From contig NZ_JAINVG010000015.1 in NCBI RefSeq assembly GCF_020400725.1, forward strand, positions 52,473 to 116,472: 64,000 nt of DNA, written 5' to 3'. Origin of the DNA: Streptomyces sp. NK15101. GTDB lineage: Bacteria > Actinomycetota > Actinomycetes > Streptomycetales > Streptomycetaceae. The notes under the pieces were generated by a model, which saw only the letters and a program-made list of their open reading frames with translations, did no database searches and had not been told where the DNA came from. Position 1 is the stretch's first letter. The number at the start of each line of letters is the position of its first letter. The position numbers and the translations under genes were made by a program. Shown here one piece after another: positions 39,051-47,960 of this stretch.

Positions 39051-39367
39051 TGGCCTTCGTCCGAGTCTGCGCGCTGAGCGAGCTGGAGGCCGACACCCCG
39101 AAGCGGGTCGAGGTCGACGGCACGCCGGTGTCGGTCGTGCACACCGAGGGCGAGGTGTACGCGATCAACGACATCTGCTCGCACGCGAACGTCTCCCTCT
39201 CGGAGGGCGAGGTCGAGGACTGCGCGATCGAGTGCTGGCTGCACGGCTCCAGCTTCGACCTGCGCACGGGCAAGCCCTCCGGCCTTCCCGCGACGCGCCC
39301 CGTCCCCGTATACCCCGTAAAGATCGAAGGGGACGATGTGCTCGTCTCCGTCACCCAGGAGTCCTGA
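39050..39367 (+). CDS. Rieske-type ferredoxin in the suf operon
   Basis: 105 aa. Soluble Rieske 2Fe-2S protein, BphF/HcaC-like: CSHANVS (Cys-x-His) at about residue 43 and CWLHGSSFDLRTG (Cys-x2-His) at about 62. No signal or TM. Sits between sufD and sufC with a one-base overlap, so it is made with the assembly machine and may supply electrons for cluster building or be an early client (inference). Confidence 0.9.
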   Translation: MAFVRVCALSELEADTPKRVEVDGTPVSVVHTEGEVYAINDICSHANVSLSEGEVEDCAIECWLHGSSFDLRTGKPSGLPATRPVPVYPVKIEGDDVLVSVTQES

Positions 39368-39374
39368 GTCACCC

Positions 39375-40139
39375 ATGGCTACGCTTGAAATCCACGACCT
39401 GCACGTCTCCGTCGAGGCGGAGAACGGCCCCCGCGAGATCCTCAAGGGCGTCGACCTGACCATCAAGCAGGGCGAGACCCACGCCGTCATGGGCCCCAAC
39501 GGCTCCGGCAAGTCGACCCTGGCGTACTCCCTCGCGGGTCACCCGAAGTACACGGTCACCGGCGGCACCGTCACCCTCGACGGCGAGGACGTCCTGGAGA
39601 TGTCGGTCGACGAGCGCGCCCGCGCCGGCGTCTTCCTCGCCATGCAGTACCCGGTCGAGGTCCCCGGCGTCTCGGTCTCCAACTTCCTGCGCACCTCCGC
39701 CACCGCCGTCCGCGGCGAGGCCCCCAAGCTGCGCACCTGGGTGAAGGAGGTCAAGTCCGCCATGGAGCAGCTCCAGATGGACCCGGCCTTCGCCGAGCGC
39801 AACGTCAACGAGGGCTTCTCCGGCGGTGAGAAGAAGCGCCACGAGATCCTCCAGCTGGAGCTCCTCAAGCCGAAGATCGCGATCCTCGACGAGACCGACT
39901 CCGGCCTCGACGTCGACGCCCTGCGCATCGTCTCCGAGGGCGTCAACCGCGTCCGCGAGACCGGTGAGGTCGGCACCCTGCTGATCACCCACTACACGCG
40001 CATCCTGCGCTACATCAAGCCCGACTTCGTGCACGTCTTCGCGAACGGCCGCATCGCCGAGTCCGGTGGCGCCGAGCTCGCCGACGTCCTGGAGAACGAG
40101 GGCTACGACAAGTACGTGAAGGGTGGCGCATCCGCGTGA
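39375..40139 (+). CDS. sufC: Fe-S cluster assembly ATPase SufC
   Basis: 254 aa. ABC-type ATPase of SufBC2D. Walker A GPNGSGKSTLAYSL, Q-loop AMQYPVEVPGVS, signature FSGGEKKRHEILQ, Walker B IAILDETDSGLDVDAL, H-loop LITHYTRIL. Ends in a GTGA overlap with sufS. Confidence 0.97.
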   Translation: MATLEIHDLHVSVEAENGPREILKGVDLTIKQGETHAVMGPNGSGKSTLAYSLAGHPKYTVTGGTVTLDGEDVLEMSVDERARAGVFLAMQYPVEVPGVSVSNFLRTSATAVRGEAPKLRTWVKEVKSAMEQLQMDPAFAERNVNEGFSGGEKKRHEILQLELLKPKIAILDETDSGLDVDALRIVSEGVNRVRETGEVGTLLITHYTRILRYIKPDFVHVFANGRIAESGGAELADVLENEGYDKYVKGGASA

Positions 40140-41404
40140 CTTCCGCCCATCAGGGGCTGACCGGCCTCCTCGACACCGAGGCGATCCGCAAGGACTTCCC
40201 GCTGCTGGATCGCGTGGTCCACGACGGCAAGAAGATCGTGTACCTCGACTCCGCGGCGACCTCCCAGAAGCCGCGGCAGGTCCTCGACGCGCTCAACCAG
40301 TACTACGAGCGTCACAACGCCAACGTCCACCGCGGCGTCTACACGGTCGCCGAGGAGGCGACGGCGCTGTACGAAGGCGCCCGTGACAAGGTCGCGGCCT
40401 TCATCAACGCGCCGAGCCGCGACGAGGTGATCTTCACCAAGAACGCCTCCGAGTCGCTCAACCTCGTGGCCAACATGCTGGGCTGGGCCGACGAGCCCTA
40501 CCGCGTGGACCACGAGACCGAGATCGCCATCACGGAGATGGAGCACCACTCCAACATCGTGCCGTGGCAGCTGCTCTCGCAGCGCACGGGCGCGAAGCTG
40601 AAGTGGTTCGGCCTCACCGACGACGGCCGTCTCGACCTCTCGAACATCGAGGAGGTCATCACCGAGAAGACCAAGATCGTCTCGTTCACGCTGGTCTCGA
40701 ACCTGCTCGGCACGGTCAACCCGGTGGAGACGATCATCCGCCGCGCCCAGGAGGTCGGTGCGCTCGTCTGCATCGACGCCTCCCAGGCGGCCCCGCACAT
40801 GGTCCTGGACGTGCAGGCGCTCCAGGCCGACTTCGTGGCCTTCACCGGCCACAAGATGTGCGGCCCGACCGGCATCGGCGTGCTGTGGGGACGGCAGGAA
40901 CTCCTGGAGGACCTGCCGCCCTTCCTCGGCGGCGGCGAGATGATCGAGACCGTCTCGATGCACTCCTCCACGTACGCGCCGGCCCCGCACAAGTTCGAGG
41001 CGGGTACGCCCCCGATCGCCCAGGCCGTCGGCCTCGGCGCGGCCGTGGACTACCTGTCGGCGATCGGCATGGAGAACATCGCGCGTCACGAGCACGCGAT
41101 CACCGAGTACGCCGTCCGGCGCCTCCAGGAGGTGCCCGACCTGCGGATCATCGGTCCCACCACGGCCGAGGACCGCGGCGCGGCGATCTCCTTCACGCTG
41201 GGCGACATCCACCCGCACGACGTGGGCCAGGTCCTCGACGAGCAGGGCATCGCGGTCCGGGTCGGCCACCACTGCGCGCGGCCGGTCTGCCTGCGGTACG
41301 GAATTCCCGCGACCACGCGAGCGTCGTTCTATCTGTACTCCACTCCGGCCGAGGTCGACGCCCTGGTCGAGGGGCTGGAGCACGTCCGTAACTTCTTCGG
41401 CTAG
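40136..41404 (+). CDS. sufS: Cysteine desulfurase SufS
   Basis: 422 aa, GTG start in a GTGA overlap. PLP enzyme, class V aminotransferase fold. PLP-Lys at about residue 240 in TGHKMCGPTG, EHHSNIVPW, and catalytic Cys at about 380 in VGHHCARPVCLRYG. Delivers sulfur to SufU. LDSAATSQKP at the N-terminus is the family signature. Confidence 0.97.
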   Translation: MTSAHQGLTGLLDTEAIRKDFPLLDRVVHDGKKIVYLDSAATSQKPRQVLDALNQYYERHNANVHRGVYTVAEEATALYEGARDKVAAFINAPSRDEVIFTKNASESLNLVANMLGWADEPYRVDHETEIAITEMEHHSNIVPWQLLSQRTGAKLKWFGLTDDGRLDLSNIEEVITEKTKIVSFTLVSNLLGTVNPVETIIRRAQEVGALVCIDASQAAPHMVLDVQALQADFVAFTGHKMCGPTGIGVLWGRQELLEDLPPFLGGGEMIETVSMHSSTYAPAPHKFEAGTPPIAQAVGLGAAVDYLSAIGMENIARHEHAITEYAVRRLQEVPDLRIIGPTTAEDRGAAISFTLGDIHPHDVGQVLDEQGIAVRVGHHCARPVCLRYGIPATTRASFYLYSTPAEVDALVEGLEHVRNFFG

Positions 41405-41415
41405 GGGAACGGCTC

Positions 41416-41877
41416 GTGAAGCTGGATTCGATGTACCAGGACGTCATCCTGGACCACTACAAGCACCCGCACGGGCGCGGTCTTCGGGACGGCGACGCCG
41501 AGGTGCACCACGTCAACCCCACGTGCGGCGACGAGATCACGCTTCGCGTGAAGTACGACGGCTCGCGCATCGAGGACGTGTCGTACGAGGGCCAGGGCTG
41601 CTCCATCAGCCAGGCCTCGGCCTCCGTCCTCAACGAGCTGCTCGTCGGCAAGGAGCTGGCCGAGGCGCAGAAGATCCAGGGCACCTTCCTGGAGCTGATG
41701 CAGTCCAAGGGCCAGATCGAGCCGGACGAGGCGATGGAGGAGGTCCTGGAGGACGCGGTCGCGTTCGCCGGGGTCTCCAAGTACCCGGCCCGTGTGAAGT
41801 GCGCGCTGCTCAGCTGGATGGCGTGGAAGGACGCGACCGCCCAGGCGCTGGGCGACGCGGAGAGGAAGTCGGCATGA
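41416..41877 (+). CDS. sufU: Sulfur-relay/scaffold protein SufU
   Basis: 153 aa, GTG start. Zn-dependent sulfurtransferase that accepts persulfide from SufS in Gram-positives. Zinc/sulfur ligands are all present: Cys37 and Asp39 (NPTCGDE), Cys62 (GQGCSIS) and Cys129 (RVKCALLSW), with the SufU-specific insertion between the second and third Cys. ATGA overlap with sufT. Confidence 0.95.
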   Translation: MKLDSMYQDVILDHYKHPHGRGLRDGDAEVHHVNPTCGDEITLRVKYDGSRIEDVSYEGQGCSISQASASVLNELLVGKELAEAQKIQGTFLELMQSKGQIEPDEAMEEVLEDAVAFAGVSKYPARVKCALLSWMAWKDATAQALGDAERKSA

Positions 41878-42212
41878 CCGAGAACGCCGAGGCCACGATG
41901 AAGCCGGCCTCCGAGGAAGAAGTCCGTGAGGCGCTGTACGACGTCGTCGACCCCGAGCTGGGCATCGACGTCGTCAACCTGGGCCTGATCTACGGCATCC
42001 ACATCGACGACTCGAACGTCGCGACGCTGGACATGACCCTGACGTCGGCGGCCTGCCCGCTGACCGATGTGATCGAGGACCAGGCGAAGTCCGCGACGGA
42101 CGGGATCGTCAGCGAGCTGAAGATCAACTGGGTCTGGATGCCCCCGTGGGGCCCGGACAAGATCACGGACGACGGCCGCGAGCAGCTGCGCGCGCTCGGC
42201 TTCAACGTCTGA
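41874..42212 (+). CDS. sufT: Metal-sulfur cluster assembly factor, SufT/DUF59
   Basis: 112 aa, MIP18/DUF59 family. LYDVVDPELGIDVVNLGLIYGI, then the conserved Cys in LTSAACPLTDVIED. Assists cluster maturation; last gene of suf. Closed by a convergent terminator. Confidence 0.93.
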   Translation: MTENAEATMKPASEEEVREALYDVVDPELGIDVVNLGLIYGIHIDDSNVATLDMTLTSAACPLTDVIEDQAKSATDGIVSELKINWVWMPPWGPDKITDDGREQLRALGFNV

Positions 42213-42225
42213 TCCGTTCGCGGAC

Positions 42226-42257
42226 GAACGGCCGTGCCCTCCGGGGCACGGCCGTTC
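42226..42257. terminator. Bidirectional hairpin after suf
   Basis: Perfect 14-bp stem (42226-42239 with 42244-42257) and loop TCCG, between sufT and the convergent membrane protein gene. Confidence 0.85.
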
Positions 42258-42264
42258 CGCGTTC

Positions 42265-43338
42265 TCAGAGGAGTCCGGCCGCGCGGGCCAGTTCCGGGGC
42301 CAGGTTCTCCCTGCGGATGCGCTGGTCGATGTAGAGCAGGGCGGTGACGATCGGCGGGAAGAGCGAGACGACCGCCTGGGTGATCATCTGGCCGATCGCC
42401 AGGGCGCCGACGAGGACCGCCAGGGAGGCGATCAGGGCGCCCCGGTCGTCACCGGAGAGGTCGGTGGCCGAGAGGGGGGCCGAGACCAGCATCGAGAGCA
42501 GCTGCTGGATGAACCCGCTCACCACGGCGGCCATCAGACCGGCCGCGAGCAGGCAGCCGAACACGCGCCACCAGGAGCCGCGGACCAGGGACGAGGAGCG
42601 GCGCATCGAGGCGAAGGCGCCCTGCCCCTCGACCACCGCGGCCGCCGGGGCCAGGCTGAACTTCACCCAGATCCACAGCGCGAGCGGGGCGATGAGCAGT
42701 GCCAGGCCGATGGCGACCAGAGGGGCCAGCAACAGGCCGCCCACCGGGGTGCCCGTCGCGTCGTCCGCGGCCAGGAGCAGCGCCACGACCAGCCCGACGA
42801 AGGCCGCGACGAACAGCGCCATCGGGATCACCAGGGCGAGGCTCGTCAGCACCACCGTGCCCAGGACCGCCGGCATCCGGGACCAGGAGCGGCGCCAGAC
42901 CGCGCCGAAGGTCGTGGGCCGGCCGAGGACCGCTTCCTGGACCACCGCCGGGCAGGCCGCCGCCACCACCGTGGTGGCGCAGACCATCACGACCAGGGCG
43001 ACGATCCAGACGCAGACGAAGGCGGTGACCAGCGGCCGGACGTCGTCCCACCGGGGCTCCTGGCCCTCCGGCAGGTCGAACACGGCGGGCAGGAGGTCGC
43101 CGACGGCGGCGTACGCGATGCCGAGCGCCGCCCCGACGACGAGGAGCGCGCCCCCGTAGACGGCCCCCGTCACCCCGAGCAGCTGCTTCCAGTAACGGCC
43201 GATGGTCGTGAAGGCGCCGGTCAGGATCGCGCCGAAGCGGAGCGGCGCCAGGGGTATCACGCCGGGTTGCGGCGGCGGGGGCGGCGGCGGGTAGCCGTAG
43301 CCGTACGGCGGCCCCGGCGGGCCTGGGGGATAGGTCAT
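42265..43338 (-). CDS. Multi-TM membrane protein (GPDPase-membrane-domain-like)
   Basis: 357 aa. An N-terminal Pro/Gly/Tyr-rich cytoplasmic stretch (MTYPPGPPGPPYGYG...) precedes about six long hydrophobic helices. Repeated segments such as FGAVWRRSWSRMPAVLG and ASMRRSSSLVRGSWWRVFG resemble the membrane domain found with glycerophosphodiester phosphodiesterases (DUF7544-like), without the enzyme domain. Function unknown. ATG at 43338 chosen because the Pro-rich head is typical. Confidence 0.75.
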   Translation of the reverse strand: MTYPPGPPGPPYGYGYPPPPPPPQPGVIPLAPLRFGAILTGAFTTIGRYWKQLLGVTGAVYGGALLVVGAALGIAYAAVGDLLPAVFDLPEGQEPRWDDVRPLVTAFVCVWIVALVVMVCATTVVAAACPAVVQEAVLGRPTTFGAVWRRSWSRMPAVLGTVVLTSLALVIPMALFVAAFVGLVVALLLAADDATGTPVGGLLLAPLVAIGLALLIAPLALWIWVKFSLAPAAAVVEGQGAFASMRRSSSLVRGSWWRVFGCLLAAGLMAAVVSGFIQQLLSMLVSAPLSATDLSGDDRGALIASLAVLVGALAIGQMITQAVVSLFPPIVTALLYIDQRIRRENLAPELARAAGLL

Positions 43339-43365
43339 GCGGGACACCGTATCGGTGGCTGACAT

Positions 43366-43399
43366 GTACACCTGCACGCCGTGATGTGTACGCTCGTAC
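43366..43399 (+). promoter_or_regulatory. SMR/TetR promoter with paired inverted repeats
   Basis: GTACAC (43366-43371) and GTGTAC (43386-43391) form an inverted pair with centres 20 bp apart. GTACG-CT-CGTAC (43388-43399) overlaps it. The -10 TACGCT (43389-43394) ends 7 nt before the SMR ATG, so the mRNA is probably leaderless and a TetR dimer bound here would block it. Confidence 0.5.
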
Positions 43400-43401
43400 G
43401 C

Positions 43402-43722
43402 ATGGGTTACGGACTGCTCGCGGGCGCCATCGCGGCGGAGATACTCGCCACCACCTCGATGAAGTACAGCGAGGGCTTCACCCGGCTCTGGCCCTCCCTC
43501 GTCACCGGCGCCGGCTACCTCCTCTCCTTCGTGCTCCTCGCCCGGGCGCTCAAGACCCTCCAGGTCGGCACCGCCTACGCCATCTGGTCCGGTGTCGGCA
43601 CCGCCGTCGTCGCCCTCATCGGCTACCTCTTCCTCGGCGAGAGCCTCAACGCCGCCAAGATCGCCGGAATCGTCCTCATCATCGCCGGGGTCGCCGTCCT
43701 CAACCTCGGCGGCGCGCACTGA
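43402..43722 (+). CDS. Small multidrug resistance (SMR) family transporter
   Basis: 106 aa, exactly SMR length, four TM helices. Essential membrane Glu in helix 1 at residue 13 ([14 protein letters not shown]), [13 protein letters not shown] in helix 3, and [19 protein letters not shown]. Proton-coupled export of cationic or guanidinium compounds; the subtype is not readable. Stop overlaps the TetR start by one base. Confidence 0.92.
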   Translation: MGYGLLAGAIAAEILATTSMKYSEGFTRLWPSLVTGAGYLLSFVLLARALKTLQVGTAYAIWSGVGTAVVALIGYLFLGESLNAAKIAGIVLIIAGVAVLNLGGAH

Positions 43723-44318
43723 TGGCACGGCCCCGGAGGCACGACCCCGACCGGCGCGAGCGGATCGTCGACGCCGCCCTCGCCGTCGTCGGACGCGCCG
43801 GGATCGGCGGCCTCAGCCACCGCACGGTGGCCGCCGAGGCCGACGTGCCGCTCGGCTCCACCACGTACCACTTCGCCTCCCTCGACGAACTCCTCGTCGC
43901 GGCGCTGCGCCGGGTCGACGGCACCTTCGGGGCGCGGCTGCGGCGGGACCCAGAGATCGACGCGCCCGACCTCGCCGCCGGCCTCGCCGCGCTCCTGCGG
44001 GAGCGGCTGGGCGCCGAACCCACCGGCGTGGCGCTGGAGTACGAGCTCTACCTCGCCGCCCTGCGCCGCCCCGCCCTGCGTCCCGTCGCCGCCGAGTGGA
44101 CCGACGAGGCCGTCGCCGCCCTCGCCCCGCGCACCGGGCCCGTCACCGCCCGCGCCCTGGTCGCCCTCATGGACGGCATCAGCCTCCAGGTGCTGCTCAC
44201 CGGCGCCGCGTACGACGAGGGGTACGCCCGGGAGATGCTGGCCCGGATCCTGAACGAAGACCCGAACCGGCAGGCCGGAGCCTCGTCGGAACCGCCCACG
44301 GACCAGACCGACACCTGA
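43722..44318 (+). CDS. TetR-family regulator of the SMR gene
   Basis: 198 aa. HTH residues ~10-55: [47 protein letters not shown] (quoted as a region), the classical TetR helix pattern. The C-terminal ligand domain is unassigned. One-base overlap with the SMR gene, so probably self- and SMR-regulating. Confidence 0.9.
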   Translation: MARPRRHDPDRRERIVDAALAVVGRAGIGGLSHRTVAAEADVPLGSTTYHFASLDELLVAALRRVDGTFGARLRRDPEIDAPDLAAGLAALLRERLGAEPTGVALEYELYLAALRRPALRPVAAEWTDEAVAALAPRTGPVTARALVALMDGISLQVLLTGAAYDEGYAREMLARILNEDPNRQAGASSEPPTDQTDT

Positions 44319-44324
44319 GACCGG

Positions 44325-44355
44325 TTGGCCCGGGCAGGGGGCCGCCCGTTAGGTT
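44325..44355 (+). promoter_or_regulatory. dapD promoter, leaderless spacing
   Basis: TTGGCC (44325-44330), 19-bp spacer, TAGGTT (44350-44355), which ends 7 nt before the dapD ATG; no ribosome site. Confidence 0.5.
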
Positions 44356-44362
44356 TTCCGTC

Positions 44363-45346
44363 ATGACCACTGCTCCTCGCACCACCGGCGCCGTCGCCGC
44401 CGGCCTCGCCACCATCGCCGGCGACGGCACCGTCCTCGACACCTGGTTCCCCGCCCCCGAGCTGACCGACGCCGCCGGCCCGGCCGGCACCGAGCGCCTC
44501 ACCCCCGACGAGGCCGTCAACGCCCTCGGCGAAGGCGCCGCCAAGGCCCTCGGCGTGGACGCCCGCCGGGGCGTCGAGGTGGTCGCCGTCCGTACCGTCA
44601 TCGCCTCGCTCGACGAGAAGCCGCTCGACGCCCACGACGCCTACCTGCGCCTCCACCTGCTGAGCCACCGCCTGGTCAAGCCGCACGGCGTGAGCCTGGA
44701 CGGCATCTTCGGCCACCTGGCCAACGTCGCCTGGACCTCGCTCGGCCCGGTCGCCGTCGACGACATCGAGAAGGTGCGGCTCAACGCCCGCGCCGAGGGC
44801 CTGAACCTCTCGGTCACCTCGATCGACAAGTTCCCGCGCATGACCGACTACGTCGTGCCCGCCGGCGTCCGCATCGCCGACGCCGACCGCGTCCGCCTCG
44901 GCGCCCACCTCGCCGCCGGCACCACCGTCATGCACGAGGGCTTCGTCAACTTCAACGCCGGCACCCTCGGCACCTCCATGGTCGAGGGCCGCATCTCCGC
45001 CGGCGTCGTCGTCGGCGACGGCTCCGACATCGGCGGCGGCGCCTCCACCATGGGCACCCTCTCCGGCGGTGGCAACGTCGTCATCTCGATCGGCGAGCGC
45101 TGCCTGATCGGCGCCGAGGCGGGCGTCGGCATCGCGCTGGGCGACGAGTGCGTCGTCGAGGCCGGCCTGTACGTCACCGCCGGCACCCGGGTCAGCATGC
45201 CCGACGGCCAGATCGTGAAGGCCCGCGAGCTCTCCGGCGCCTCCAACATCCTCTTCCGCCGCAACTCGGTCACCGGCGCTGTCGAGGCCCGCCCGAACAA
45301 CGCGGTCTGGGGCGGACTGAACGAGATCCTGCACAGCCACAACTGA
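44363..45346 (+). CDS. dapD: Tetrahydrodipicolinate N-succinyltransferase
   Basis: 327 aa, actinobacterial DapD type. Succinylates tetrahydrodipicolinate on the way to meso-diaminopimelate and lysine. C-terminal half is a left-handed beta helix of hexapeptide repeats ([28 protein letters not shown]...[18 protein letters not shown], region about residues 170-225), with conserved SNILFRRNS near the end. Confidence 0.96.
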   Translation: MTTAPRTTGAVAAGLATIAGDGTVLDTWFPAPELTDAAGPAGTERLTPDEAVNALGEGAAKALGVDARRGVEVVAVRTVIASLDEKPLDAHDAYLRLHLLSHRLVKPHGVSLDGIFGHLANVAWTSLGPVAVDDIEKVRLNARAEGLNLSVTSIDKFPRMTDYVVPAGVRIADADRVRLGAHLAAGTTVMHEGFVNFNAGTLGTSMVEGRISAGVVVGDGSDIGGGASTMGTLSGGGNVVISIGERCLIGAEAGVGIALGDECVVEAGLYVTAGTRVSMPDGQIVKARELSGASNILFRRNSVTGAVEARPNNAVWGGLNEILHSHN

Positions 45347-45358
45347 CGGTCCGCGAGT

Positions 45359-45393
45359 CGCCCTCCCGGTCTCCTCGCACGGCCGGGAGGGCG
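45359..45393 (+). terminator. Hairpin after dapD
   Basis: CGCCCTCCCGG (45359-45369) pairs with CCGGGAGGGCG (45383-45393), 13-nt loop. Bases 45394-45571 are GC-rich with no gene signal. Confidence 0.7.
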
Positions 45394-45571
45394 GTCGGCC
45401 GCCTCCCGCGCGGGGCGGCGGCCGCCCCACCGCCACAGGGGGCGCGGGGCGGTGTCCGGCGGCGGGGTGGTGAACGCGTCGCCGTCCGCCGCCCGAAGCG
45501 CGCTCAGGCCACGCGGGGCACCGCCGTCCCCCGGGCGCGGTACGCGACGGGACGGCGTCGTGAAGCTCCTG

Positions 45572-46510
45572 TCACACGGCGACGGGTTCCGGTGAGCCGG
45601 TCGCCCGCGCCTCCGCCCGCTCCGCGCGGAGGAGGGCCTCGTGGGCCGCGCGCAGCCCGTCGGCCGTCTCCCGGTCCGCGGGCTGCAGCGGTTCGCGCAC
45701 CGGACCGCCGAGGAGCGCCTTCGTGGTCACCGTGCCCGGCAGGCCCGAGGCCATCATCAGCTCCGCCAGCGGCAGGAGCCCGGCGTTGAGCCGGGCCGCG
45801 CCGGCGGTGTCGCCCGCGTCGAAGGCGTCCAGGACCGCGCGCAGGTGACGCGGCACCACGTTCGCCACCGTACTGACGTAGCCGGCGCCGCCCACCGCGT
45901 ACAGCGGCAGGTTCAGCTCCTCGCTGCCCGAGTAGTAGGCGAGCCCCGTCTCCGCGATCAGCCGGGCCGAGCCGAGCAGGTCGTTCGCGCAGTCCTTCAC
46001 CGCCACGATCCGCGGGTGCCGGGCGAGCCGTCGCATCGTCGCGGGCTCGACCCGGGTGCCGGTGCGGCCGGGGATGTCGTAGACCATCACCGGCAGCCCG
46101 GTCGCGTCCGCGACCTTCAGGAAGTGCGCCTCGACGGCCGACTGCGGGGGGCGGCTGTAGTACGGGGTGACGACGAGCAGCCCGTCCGCCCCCGCCTCCT
46201 CGGCCTGCCGGGCCAGCTCCGCGGTGTGGCGGGTGTCGGCGGTGCCCACCCCCGCCAGGACCGACGGGCCGGGGCCGACCGCCTCGCGGACGGCGCGGAT
46301 CAGCGCGGCCTTCTCGGCGTCGGTGGTGGTCGGGGACTCTCCCGTCGTGCCGTTGAGGACCAGGCCGTCGCAGCCCTCCGCGACGAGCCGGACGGCGAGC
46401 TCCCCCGCCGCGTCGAGGTCGAGCGCGCCGGCGGCGGTGAACGGGGTGATCATCGCGCAGAGGGCGCGCCCGAAGGGTCGTTCGGGGGTGATTCCGGAAG
46501 CAGTGCTCAT
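45572..46510 (-). CDS. dapA: 4-hydroxy-tetrahydrodipicolinate synthase
   Basis: 312 aa, ATG at 46510. Condenses pyruvate with aspartate semialdehyde, first committed step to DAP/lysine. LVLNGTTGESPTT (phosphate/pyruvate site), VVTPYYSRPPQ, YDIPGRTGTRV (catalytic Tyr of the triad nearby), Schiff-base Lys in IVAVKDCAND, and YYSGSEELNLP. Convergent with dapD, so the two lysine genes are neighbours but separately transcribed. Streptomycetes often have more than one dapA. Confidence 0.9.
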   Translation of the reverse strand: MSTASGITPERPFGRALCAMITPFTAAGALDLDAAGELAVRLVAEGCDGLVLNGTTGESPTTTDAEKAALIRAVREAVGPGPSVLAGVGTADTRHTAELARQAEEAGADGLLVVTPYYSRPPQSAVEAHFLKVADATGLPVMVYDIPGRTGTRVEPATMRRLARHPRIVAVKDCANDLLGSARLIAETGLAYYSGSEELNLPLYAVGGAGYVSTVANVVPRHLRAVLDAFDAGDTAGAARLNAGLLPLAELMMASGLPGTVTTKALLGGPVREPLQPADRETADGLRAAHEALLRAERAEARATGSPEPVAV

Positions 46511-46645
46511 TCCGGAAGTCTGGCCGCGCCCGACCGTGAAGGTCCACTTAGATCTGCTTGGTCCGAGAGATAAGGGCCGCTGAAGAGTGGGGTCCGTCTG
46601 GCATGATCGGCGGGCGCGACAGGGGGACATGGAGAAACGCACCGC

Positions 46646-47401
46646 ATGAGCTCACACAGCACCGCCGCCGAACGGCGCGTCGCACTCGTCACCGGATCGT
46701 CCTCGGGCATCGGCGCCGCCGTCGCCCGCCGCCTCGCCGAGGCCGGCTACCGGGTCGCGGTCAACTCCGCGCGCTCCGTCGAGGCCGGCGAGCGCCTCGC
46801 CGCCGAACTGCCCGGCGCCGTCTACCTCCGGGCGGACGTCTCCGACGAGACCCAGGCCGGGGAACTCGTCGAGCGGACCGTGGACACCCTCGGCCGCCTT
46901 GACCTCCTCGTCAACTGCGCGGGCACCACCCGGTTCATCCCGCACGACGACCTGGAAGCCGCCTCGCCCGAGGTCTGGCGCCACCTCTACGACGTCAACG
47001 TCATCGGCGTCTGGCAGACCGTCACCGCCGCCGTCCCGCACCTGCGGAAGACCCGCGGCAACGTCGTCACCGTCTCCTCCCAGGCCGGCGTCCGGCCCGG
47101 CGGCAGCTCCATCCCGTACGCCGTCTCCAAGGCCGCCGTCAACCACATGACGAAGCTCCTCGCCAAGACCCTCGGCCCCGACGTCCGCGTCAACGCGGTC
47201 GCGCCCGGCCTCGTCGACACCCCCTGGTTCGACGGGGTCGAGGGCGCCGACGCCGCCAAGGAGCACGTCGCCGGGGTCGTCCCGCTGCGCAGGATCGGCC
47301 GCCCCGAGGACATCGCCGGCGCCGTCTTCGACCTGGCCCACGCGTCGTACATCACCGGCGAGGTCCTCCTGGTCGACGGCGGCGGACATCTGCTGGGCTG
47401 A
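46646..47401 (+). CDS. SDR-family oxidoreductase (FabG-like)
   Basis: 251 aa. TGSSSGIG cofactor loop near residue 17, NCAG, catalytic Ser in VSSQAG, YAVSK, and C-terminal YITGEVLLVDGGGHL. 3-oxoacyl-reductase-like; the substrate is not readable. Weak RBS (GGAGAAA). Confidence 0.88.
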   Translation: MSSHSTAAERRVALVTGSSSGIGAAVARRLAEAGYRVAVNSARSVEAGERLAAELPGAVYLRADVSDETQAGELVERTVDTLGRLDLLVNCAGTTRFIPHDDLEAASPEVWRHLYDVNVIGVWQTVTAAVPHLRKTRGNVVTVSSQAGVRPGGSSIPYAVSKAAVNHMTKLLAKTLGPDVRVNAVAPGLVDTPWFDGVEGADAAKEHVAGVVPLRRIGRPEDIAGAVFDLAHASYITGEVLLVDGGGHLLG

Positions 47402-47423
47402 CACCGCCCGTCCGAAGGCGCCG

Positions 47424-47867
47424 TCAGAGCTTCAGCTTGAAGCCGTCGTGGCTGCGCGCGAAGCCCAGCGAGGCGTAGAAGCGGTGGGCGTCCGTCCGCC
47501 GCTTGTCGCTGGTCAGCTGGACGAGCGCGCAGCCGCGCTCCTTCGCCCGCGCCACGGCCCGCTCCATCAGCTCCCGGCCGAGCCCGCCGCCGCGCCGGTC
47601 GGCCCTGATCCGGACCGCCTCGATCAGGGCCCGTTCGGCGCCGCCCCTGCCGAGCCCCGGGATGTACGTGGCCTGGAGGCAGCCCAGGACGGGACCGCCG
47701 TCCACCAGGACCAGCATCTCGTTGCGCGGATCGCCCCCGATGTCCGCGAAGGCCCGCTCGTACGCCTCGGTGACGACGACCGAGGCGGGGTCCACGACCC
47801 TGTCCTCGTCGGCGAGCAGGGCGAGGACGGCGGGCAGTTCGGCGCGGGTGGCGGGGCGAAGGATCAC
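47424..47867 (-). CDS. GNAT-family N-acetyltransferase
   Basis: 147 aa from GTG at 47867 (VILRPATRAELP). Acetyl-CoA loop motif RRGGGLGRELMERAVARAKERG and the C-terminal YASLGFARSHDGFKLKL. An in-frame ATG at 47909 lies inside the SoxR-type operator and is less likely. Divergent from ecaD; acceptor unknown. Confidence 0.85.
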   Translation of the reverse strand: MILRPATRAELPAVLALLADEDRVVDPASVVVTEAYERAFADIGGDPRNEMLVLVDGGPVLGCLQATYIPGLGRGGAERALIEAVRIRADRRGGGLGRELMERAVARAKERGCALVQLTSDKRRTDAHRFYASLGFARSHDGFKLKL

Positions 47868-47895
47868 GGGACGAAGTCTCCCACGGTGGATCCCC

Positions 47896-47926
47896 TTGAC
47901 CTCAACCATGGTTGAGGGAGGACGGT
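47896..47926 (+). promoter_or_regulatory. SoxR-type operator in a 19-bp-spacer promoter
   Basis: TTGACC (47896-47901), 19-bp spacer, GACGGT (47921-47926): the stretched spacer is typical of MerR-family activation. Inside it lies the perfect 18-bp palindrome CCTCAACCATGGTTGAGG (47900-47917), with the same CCTCAA-N6-TTGAGG arms as the E. coli soxS site. Confidence 0.78.
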
Positions 47927-47960
47927 GGAGCCATCCGAACCGAGCAGGAGGAGACACTCC

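Noticed and set aside
14363..45346. dapD-dapA as one lysine operon
   Set aside because: The genes are convergent (44363-45346 plus, 45572-46510 minus) with a terminator between them.
47867..47909. Start of the GNAT gene at ATG 47909
   Set aside because: This ATG is the centre of the 18-bp SoxR-type palindrome; the GTG at 47867 fits the family start better.
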